A stretch of DNA of 64,000 nt from an uncultured Prevotellaceae bacterium (lineage in GTDB: Bacteria; Bacteroidota; Bacteroidia; Bacteroidales; Muribaculaceae), in NCBI GenBank assembly GCA_900320245.1, contig ONRP01000028.1, forward strand, positions 1-64,000. The letters run 5' to 3'. The position numbers and the translations under genes are program-made. This document shows positions 58,501 through 64,000 of this stretch, piece after piece (position 1 is the stretch's first letter; each line of letters opens with the position of its first letter). Below the pieces are notes generated by a model. It worked only from the letters and a program-made list of their open reading frames with translations, had not been told where the DNA came from and searched no databases.

Positions 58501-59013
58501 ATGAAGAAATCAATTTTCACCTTGGCACTGATGCTGGTGTCAGTGTTCGTCCTTAACGCCCAGAGCCTGACCGCCCATCAATGGGGCACGAAACTCATCT
58601 CCGAGGACAACCAAGAAGTGCTCGTATCGCTGTACTTTGATAAAAACGGGACCTGCGAACTCCTCGTCGGGGCTGAACATCAGATGAAAGAGGACGGTGT
58701 GCCCATCGACATCATGGGCAGCGTGACCGTTCCAGGCACCTACACCCACAAGGATGATGACCTGACATTGAACCTCAACCGGGGCAAAGCCGAGGTGGAT
58801 TTTGACTATGAAATCAAGGGCATGGACGCTAAGACCAAAGCCAAGATGGACAAGCAGATCAGGGGCGAACTTAACGGCCTGAAAGGAGAGTTCAAATCGA
58901 CGATGCTTGACGGTATGCCCAAGATGCACAACATGAAGATCGTCAAACTCACCAACAAGGAACTCACCCTCAAGAACGACGACGGACACGAAATCCCGTT
59001 CTACGCATTGTAA
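58501..59013 (+). CDS. Small secreted beta-rich protein of unknown function
   Basis: 170 residues: signal peptide (MKKSIFTLALMLVSVFVLNAQ) followed by a lipocalin-like pattern of strands (WGTKLISEDNQEVLVSLYFD, GTYTHKDDDLTLNLN, MKIVKLTNKELTLKNDDG). The ending with ELTL-KNDDG is common in Bacteroidetes lipocalin-like/DUF proteins. No binding residues can be assigned. It is monocistronic and flanked by repeats. Confidence 0.7.
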   Translation: MKKSIFTLALMLVSVFVLNAQSLTAHQWGTKLISEDNQEVLVSLYFDKNGTCELLVGAEHQMKEDGVPIDIMGSVTVPGTYTHKDDDLTLNLNRGKAEVDFDYEIKGMDAKTKAKMDKQIRGELNGLKGEFKSTMLDGMPKMHNMKIVKLTNKELTLKNDDGHEIPFYAL

Positions 59014-59285
59014 TATGCTCACTGCGTTCGCAGGTTAAAGGTTAAGAGGGCTGCCGCATTCCTGTATTGGAGTGCGGCAGCCAATCTGTTTAATCCGTAT
59101 AATTCGCCGGCAGTTACTGCAAGAGCGCGGATGCCCATCAGAACACTCAGAACCTTCAGTTGTTTAAAAAAATCAAGTTGTTCAAGTGGTTCGAACGTTG
59201 TTTCAGTTGTTTGAAAGTGGGCTGCGGATGCCTCTCTAACCATTACCTTTAACCATTAACCTGCGAGCGCAGCGAGCATATTATG
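59014..59285. repeat. Mixed dispersed modules
   Basis: The stretch holds a TGCTCACTGCGTTCGCAG core with heptads (59016-59045), a partial inverted copy of the 96-bp repeat (about 59070-59140, CTGTTTAATCCGTATAATTC), the CAGAACACTCAGAAC module (59140), heptads and a final GCGAGCGCAGCGAGCAT at 59263-59279. Nothing coding is seen. Confidence 0.65.
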
Positions 59286-59326
59286 TTGTTTGCCCCCGTG
59301 GGGCATGGTGTTTCAATAATTTTCGC

Positions 59327-59334
59327 TATCTTTG
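59327..59334 (+). promoter_or_regulatory. Promoter -7 element of the Imm32-like operon
   Basis: TATCTTTG, about 29 bp before the ATG at 59363. The four following genes are spaced 10, 27 and 34 bp and are read as one unit. Confidence 0.6.
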
Positions 59335-59362
59335 CCCATTCACAGAACTAATTCGAGGTATT

Positions 59363-59575
59363 ATGGATATTGAATGGGTAGACGGCTTCACCATCAGGGT
59401 GCGCAGCGACAGCGATGGCACGGTAGTGGTGTCGGCCAACCGGGAGGGCCTGCTCTCCTTGGCCGGGCAGTTGACGGCCCTTGCCGATGCCGAAGCCGGG
59501 AGCCACATCCACTACGATGAATACAATTCGTTGGAAGAAGGCTCCTCCCAGATGATAATAGAGAAAACAGAATAG
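59363..59575 (+). CDS. Imm32-like small protein
   Basis: 70 residues containing SANREGLLSLAGQLTALAD, then GSHIHYDEYNSLEEGSSQMIIEK. That pattern (Asn-Arg-Glu-Gly-Leu-Leu-Ser-Leu, later HIHYDEYNSLE-GS) is how I recognise the Imm32 family of presumed toxin-immunity proteins. No toxin gene lies nearby. Many family members occur without a toxin, so another role is possible. Confidence 0.55.
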   Translation: MDIEWVDGFTIRVRSDSDGTVVVSANREGLLSLAGQLTALADAEAGSHIHYDEYNSLEEGSSQMIIEKTE

Positions 59576-59585
59576 ATAGCGAGAT

Positions 59586-59945
59586 ATGAAACATATTGTC
59601 AAAACCACCGTACTGATCATTTTGCTCTTGTGCTCGTGCAAGCCCAACGCGTCTAAGGATGCTGTCACGGCAGCGATGGCCTACGAGGGCGTCAACAACT
59701 ATTGCCACAGCACCTATGACTGGAGAGTGGCCGACGAGAACCCCTCGCTGATGTCTGTCACGATGGGCGACTCCACGGCTGCCGAGTACCAGGTCATTTT
59801 CCGCAGTTACACCGGCGCGCTGGTCTATTTCCACGTCGACAAGGCCAGCGGCAAGACGCGCCTGGTCGAGCATGTCCCCGTCCTGGACATCGACAGCGCT
59901 GCCGGCACCATCGACCTGTTTGATTACCTCGACAAGAAACAATAG
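59586..59945 (+). CDS. Small lipoprotein of unknown function
   Basis: 119 residues with a lipobox LLLCSC (Cys at about 18). The body has VTAAMAYEGVNNYCHSTYDW and EYQVIFRSYTGALVYFHVD, suggesting a small alpha/beta fold. A Cys at about 40 is a possible partner for chemistry or disulfide. It lies 10 bp after the Imm32-like gene. No family is recognised. Confidence 0.65.
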   Translation: MKHIVKTTVLIILLLCSCKPNASKDAVTAAMAYEGVNNYCHSTYDWRVADENPSLMSVTMGDSTAAEYQVIFRSYTGALVYFHVDKASGKTRLVEHVPVLDIDSAAGTIDLFDYLDKKQ

Positions 59946-59972
59946 GGCGCCGAACCTTCCATTTTCAGCGAT

Positions 59973-60461
59973 ATGATCACCATTAGGGCATACACGCAGC
60001 AGGACGCCGCAGCGGCCATGGACATCTGGAACGAGGTCGTGCGCGAGGGCGTGGCCTTCCCGCAGGTCGAGGAACTGGCCCCTGACGAGGCCCACGGCTT
60101 CTTCGCCAGCCAGTCCTATACCGCCGTCGCCTGGGACAGCGATACTGCTGAGGTCGTCGGCCTCTACATCCTGCACCCCAACAACGTGGGCCGCTGCGGC
60201 CACATCTGCAACACCAGTTATGCCGTCAGGTCCGACCGCCGTGGGCAGCACATTGGCGAGCAACTCGTCAAGCACTCGCTGGCCATGGGCGCGCGGCTGG
60301 GTTTCCGCATCCTGCAGTTCAACGCCGTCGTCGCCGCCAACGTCCATGCCCTGCATCTGTACGAGCGCCTGGGCTTCACCCGCTTGGGCCGAATCCCGCG
60401 CGGCTTCCTCATGCGCGACGGCCACTACGAGGACATCATCCTCCTCTACATTCAACTGTAA
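59973..60461 (+). CDS. GNAT-family N-acetyltransferase
   Basis: 162 residues with the GNAT acetyl-CoA loop VRSDRRGQHIGEQLVKHSL (R-x-x-G-x-x-G type), the preceding beta-4 strand GHICNTSYAV, and the terminal FNAVVAANVHALHLYERLGF / RIPRGF region. It transfers acetyl from acetyl-CoA to an unknown amine. Normal length. Confidence 0.88.
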   Translation: MITIRAYTQQDAAAAMDIWNEVVREGVAFPQVEELAPDEAHGFFASQSYTAVAWDSDTAEVVGLYILHPNNVGRCGHICNTSYAVRSDRRGQHIGEQLVKHSLAMGARLGFRILQFNAVVAANVHALHLYERLGFTRLGRIPRGFLMRDGHYEDIILLYIQL

Positions 60462-60495
60462 CAATTCAGCATTCACCCCCAAAACTCATTTCATC

Positions 60496-61005
60496 ATGAC
60501 AGCATTCCGACCCATGCGCCGCAACCGGCAGCAACTGTCAGCCGAAGAGTGTCAGCGCATCCTCGGCCGTTGCACCTCGGGCGTGCTGGCCCTCACGGGC
60601 GACGGCGGCTACCCTTACGCCGTGCCCCTCAGTTACGTCTATGCCGACGGCGCCATCATCTTCCATTCCGCACTGCAGGGGCACAAGGTCGATGCCATCA
60701 AGCACGACAGCCGCTGCTCGTTCTGCGTCATCGACCGCGACGACGTCAAGCCCGCCGAGTTCACCACCCATTTCAGGAGCGTGATAGCCTTCGGCCGCAT
60801 CCACATATTGGAAGACGCCGACGACAAAGTCCAGGCCCTGCGCCTGCTGGGACGCCGATACGCCCCCGACGACGAGTCCGGCCTGCAGCACGAAATCGAC
60901 AAATCCCTCGACCGCGTCCTGCTCCTCCGCCTCGACATCGAACACCTCTCCGGCAAACAAGCCATCGAACTAACCCATCACGAGGACTGTAAACCCATTC
61001 AGTGA
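60496..61005 (+). CDS. Pyridoxamine 5'-phosphate oxidase-like flavoprotein (NimA-related)
   Basis: 169 residues with the split-barrel FMN fold: RILGRCTSGVLALTGDGGYPYAVPLSYVY, then IIFHSALQGHKVDAIKHDSRCSFCVIDRDD. These segments match the NimA/PPOX-related proteins, some of which are linked to 5-nitroimidazole resistance; most are general flavin reductases of unknown substrate. It ends the four-gene operon. A longer frame to 60220 runs through the GNAT gene in another frame and is not used. Confidence 0.82.
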   Translation: MTAFRPMRRNRQQLSAEECQRILGRCTSGVLALTGDGGYPYAVPLSYVYADGAIIFHSALQGHKVDAIKHDSRCSFCVIDRDDVKPAEFTTHFRSVIAFGRIHILEDADDKVQALRLLGRRYAPDDESGLQHEIDKSLDRVLLLRLDIEHLSGKQAIELTHHEDCKPIQ

Positions 61006-61099
61006 TAAAACCGCCAAACTGTCAACCCAGATTAGGCGAACGATAATATTAGTGTAAACCAACTTAGTTAATCGCTTTCAAATCTGTCATCGTTTTCTA

Positions 61100-61400
61100 G
61101 GGAAAAACAACTGAAGATTCTGAGTATTCTGATTGGGTGGCGCGCTCTTGATAAAAGGAAAACAAGAAATACAAGAAATACTATGGCTGACGCGTCCCAA
61201 CACAGGATTGCAGCAACCCTCTCTAACTCCTAACCCCTAACTCCAGACCTGCGAGCAACGCGAGCATCAATGCGGATGCTTCTTTAACCTTTAACCTCTA
61301 AACTCTAACCTGCGAGCGTGGCGAGCATCAATGCGGATGCTTCTCTAAACTCTAAACTTTAAACTCTAAACTGCGAGCAGCGCGAGCATAAACGCGAGCA
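61100..61400. repeat. Mixed dispersed modules upstream of the NRPS gene
   Basis: GAAAAACAACTGAAG and CTGAGTATTCTGATTGG (61102-61136) are the inverse of the modules near 26865 and 59143. AAAACAAGAAATACAAGAA (about 61160) mirrors 1119-1160. Three GCGAGC-type cores with changed centres (CAACGCGAGC, GTGGCGAGC, AGCGCGAGC; about 61251, 61312, 61372) alternate with heptads. The rest up to 61626 shows no gene or clear promoter. Confidence 0.7.
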
Positions 61401-61626
61401 TTTTAACAAAGAATAACACGTTTCGTTTAAGAGTTTAACCTGTTAAGGTGTATTTTTGAACATTTTTTCAGTGGCGTGTCCGTTTGATACTCTGTGCCAC
61501 CACCCGACATGGCATGTGCGGGCAGGCTGGATTAGCGCTAATTGGATTTTTGCTTCACGGTTGGCCGTCGAAGCGCAGAATGTGTGATAATAGTTTAACC
61601 ATCATAATAAAATAACCGTCAACGAT

Positions 61627-64000
61627 ATGGAACTGAACCCTTTGCTCCAATCCCAACTGGGAGTCTTCTATGACTGTATGAAGTATCCTGATGTGATGCA
61701 GTACAACATCCCTTGCATCGTGCCCTTGACCGGCGACATCGACCTTGACCGCGTGGAGGCCGCCATACAGACCATTTTCTCGGCGAGGGAGGAACTGCGG
61801 ATGCGCTTTATCATCGACGACAACGGCGAGCCCCGCCAGTATGTCGACGAGCAGAAGACGCTCAACGTCGTGCGCCGCGAGATGTCCGAGGCCGACTTCC
61901 AGGACTATGCCTACCACGGCTTTTGCCGTCCCTTCGACATCATGGGCGACGAGCCGCTCATCAGGGCTGAACTGGTAACGACGCCCGAGAAGAACTACCT
62001 GCTAGTCGACATCCACCACATGGTGACCGACGGCACGAGTTATCTGGTGCTATTCCCGCAGCGCGACTTGCCGCTGGCCTACGAGGGCAAGCCCCTGCCC
62101 GTGCAGCAGTACGGCTTGCTGGAGGCTGCCGCCGACGAGTATGCCCGCCTGGGTGACGACGAATACCAGCGTGCCCAGAGCGTGATGAAGGAGAAATATG
62201 CAGGCATGGACTTGGCCACGTTGTCGGCCCGCCCCGAGAATCCCGTGGGAGAGATGGGGCAGGAGTCGGCCTACATCAGCCGTGCTATGGTGGACGGCTG
62301 GTGCCAGGAGCAGGGATTTGCGCCTTATCAGATATTCCAGGCCGCATTCAGTTATGTGCTCGCCAGAATCATGCGTGAGGATAAAGTGGCCTACACCACC
62401 GTGTATCACGGTCGCCACGACCCTCGCGTGCGCGAGGACTACGGCATGTTCGTGCGCACCATCCCGTTCATGATGGAAATCAAACAGGGGCAGACCGTGC
62501 GCGAGTACATCTCCTCGGTGCGTGACGAGATGAAGGACACGCTCTCGCAGTTGGCTTATCCGTTCTCGCACTTCTGCCGCGACCTGGGCGTGCAACCGGG
62601 CATATCGTTCAACTTCACTGCTCTGCCCGGGTGGGAGGAGGAATACCACTTTGGCGACAAGCATTGCCCGTTTGTGCAGCAGGACCGTGGCGACGTGTTC
62701 TACGACCTGCTGGCGCACATCTTTATCGTGGGCGCTGACGTGGCAGGCGACACATCGACGGGCGACGAGTATTACGACATCCGCATGGAGTCGAGCCTGG
62801 CCATGAACAGCCGCAAGACCATGCGCATGATGGCCGATGCCATCAAAGCGACCGTGCAGCAGATGATGGCGCGCCCCGACACCTCCATTGCCACCGTGAG
62901 CATCGTCAGCGACGACGAGGCCGAGCGCATCATCAGAATCGGAACCGGCAAGGACATCGAGGTGGACCTGAGCAAGACCTTTGCCAACCTCTTTACCGAG
63001 CAGGCCAAGCGCACGCCCGACGCCCCCGCCGTGGTGGACAAGGACAGCCAGTTGACCTACGGCGAGATGGACCGCTACTCCAACATGCTTGCCCACCGGC
63101 TCATCGACTTCGGCGTACGGCCCGACGACTTCGTGTGCGTCATGCTCGACCGCACCAAGGAGTTCCCGTTGTCCGTCCTGGCCATCCACAAGGCCGGTGC
63201 CGCCTATACGCCCCTCGACTTCGAGTATCCCAACGAGCGACTGAGTTATATGCTCGAGAACTCCGAGTCCAAGGTGCTCATCACCTCGCACGAGGTGCTG
63301 GCCGCCAAGCAGGCCGAGGGAAACTTCGACACCGCCATGGCCCGCACGTTCTTCATCGACGACTTCATGGCCTCGGCGGCAGGCGCCTCTCCCGTGGGGG
63401 CCATCGACCTGTCGCACCCCGACGGCCTGGCCTATATGATCTACACCTCGGGCTCTACGGGCAAGCCTAAGGGCGCCATGCTCCACCAGGCTGGCCTGCG
63501 CAACTTCATCGCCGTGGTCATCGATATGGAGAAACTGACCGCCGAAGACCGTGTCAGCGGCCATCGCTCATTCTCGTTCGACGCCCACATCGAGGATATG
63601 TACCCCGTGCTCACCCTGGGCGGCTCGTTCCACATCATGCCCACTGAAATCCGCAAGGACCTGAATGCCATACGCCAGTTCCTCATCGACCACCGCATCA
63701 CCGGTGGCGGCTATTCCACGGCCATGACCTGCCTGCTGCTCAACACCTTCGACGATCTGCCCATCCGCTTTACCACGGGTGGCGGCGAGAAGATGGATGG
63801 CGTCTACAGCGACCACATCGAGATTATCAACGTTTATGGCCCGACCGAGTGTACCGACGACACGTCCTACTACAGCATCCCGCCGGGACAACGCATCGAG
63901 AACATTCCCATCGGCGAGAGCGTGGCCAACAACTGGAACTTCATCGTCGACACGGCCGGCAACCTGGTGCCCCAGGGCGTGGCCGGTGAGTTGTGCTTCG
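61627..64000 (+). CDS. Nonribosomal peptide synthetase, condensation-adenylation module (3' partial)
   Basis: At least 791 residues, open to the window edge. A condensation domain (about 1-430) carries HHMVTDGTS, the HHxxxDG active site (His near 125). An adenylation domain (from about 450) has AYMIYTSGSTGKPKG, FSFDAHIED and NVYGPTECT. The protein starts with the C domain, so this is an elongation-type start or a C-starter. By alignment to GrsA-PheA, pocket residues read D235, A236, E239, T299, G301, V322, D330 and D331 (278 uncertain), so the amino acid is undetermined. Carrier and later modules lie outside. The ATG at 61627 is the first good start. Confidence 0.88.
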   Translation, partial: MELNPLLQSQLGVFYDCMKYPDVMQYNIPCIVPLTGDIDLDRVEAAIQTIFSAREELRMRFIIDDNGEPRQYVDEQKTLNVVRREMSEADFQDYAYHGFCRPFDIMGDEPLIRAELVTTPEKNYLLVDIHHMVTDGTSYLVLFPQRDLPLAYEGKPLPVQQYGLLEAAADEYARLGDDEYQRAQSVMKEKYAGMDLATLSARPENPVGEMGQESAYISRAMVDGWCQEQGFAPYQIFQAAFSYVLARIMREDKVAYTTVYHGRHDPRVREDYGMFVRTIPFMMEIKQGQTVREYISSVRDEMKDTLSQLAYPFSHFCRDLGVQPGISFNFTALPGWEEEYHFGDKHCPFVQQDRGDVFYDLLAHIFIVGADVAGDTSTGDEYYDIRMESSLAMNSRKTMRMMADAIKATVQQMMARPDTSIATVSIVSDDEAERIIRIGTGKDIEVDLSKTFANLFTEQAKRTPDAPAVVDKDSQLTYGEMDRYSNMLAHRLIDFGVRPDDFVCVMLDRTKEFPLSVLAIHKAGAAYTPLDFEYPNERLSYMLENSESKVLITSHEVLAAKQAEGNFDTAMARTFFIDDFMASAAGASPVGAIDLSHPDGLAYMIYTSGSTGKPKGAMLHQAGLRNFIAVVIDMEKLTAEDRVSGHRSFSFDAHIEDMYPVLTLGGSFHIMPTEIRKDLNAIRQFLIDHRITGGGYSTAMTCLLLNTFDDLPIRFTTGGGEKMDGVYSDHIEIINVYGPTECTDDTSYYSIPPGQRIENIPIGESVANNWNFIVDTAGNLVPQGVAGELCF

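Noticed and set aside
62050-63564. 504-codon minus-strand frame
   Set aside because: Antisense to the NRPS, whose plus-strand motifs (HHMVTDG, YTSGSTGKPKG, NVYGPTE) are unmistakable.

Overview
This window looks like a chromosomal segment of a gut-type Bacteroidales bacterium, possibly Muribaculaceae or Prevotellaceae. The evidence is the repertoire (TonB-dependent receptors, BACON-domain lipoprotein, hybrid two-component regulator with AraC output, DUF4199/DUF6452/DUF6048 proteins, secreted proteins with dockerin-like or type IX-like C-termini). It also shows the Bacteroidetes promoter signature TAnnTTTG, often with TTG/TTTG 19-21 bp upstream, before many genes on both strands. Coding DNA is GC-rich. 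No rRNA, integrase, transposase or CRISPR array is seen. There is one tRNA (Val, TAC) and one probable SRP RNA.

Layout. 0-9.9 kb: tail of a secreted protein, a highly palindromic 1-kb intergenic region, an AspT/YidE-type transporter with a HAD phosphatase, a multimodular secreted GH13 amylase, a YARHG lipoprotein-like protein, ruvC and a coiled-coil secreted protein. 10-16.7 kb: a structured RNA leader with a terminator, then an Oar-like TonB receptor, a BACON/OB-like lipoprotein and an ENPP-type phosphodiesterase. 16.8-26.6 kb: SRP RNA, amino-acid:Na+ symporter, BspA-type LRR protein, a secreted protein, glpB-glpA, apbE and two small outer-membrane barrels, one frameshifted. 27-36.7 kb: tRNA-Val, a DJ-1 protein, two tandem dockerin-type secreted paralogues, an orphan pair of phage-type genes (structural-like protein and terminase large subunit) and a frameshifted secreted protein.

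37-45.9 kb: an operon DUF4199 - GT2 - DUF6452 - DUF6048 - tiny basic protein, a divergent TPR-hybrid histidine kinase/AraC regulator, YraN, RarA and free-methionine sulfoxide reductase. 46-58.4 kb: large secreted protein, MBL hydrolase, small secreted proteins, a WYL regulator divergent from an unknown cytosolic protein across a 19-bp perfect inverted repeat, SDR and aldo-keto reductases, an HMA protein with a broken metal-type TonB receptor, and a truncated MBL pseudogene. 58.5-64 kb: small secreted protein, a four-gene operon (Imm32-like, lipoprotein, GNAT, PPOX) and the start of a nonribosomal peptide synthetase (C-A domains) running off the window.

Intergenic DNA is unusual: degenerate heptanucleotide repeats, GCGAGCGCAGCGAGC-type elements, a MITE-like family and modular dispersed repeats recur on both strands. 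They coincide with pseudogene junctions. The strongest leads for something undescribed are the leader RNA at 10.2-10.4 kb, the WYL/unknown-gene pair at 51.1-53.5 kb and the orphan terminase pair at 31.8-35.7 kb. Names are assigned from motifs read by eye; no database search was run.
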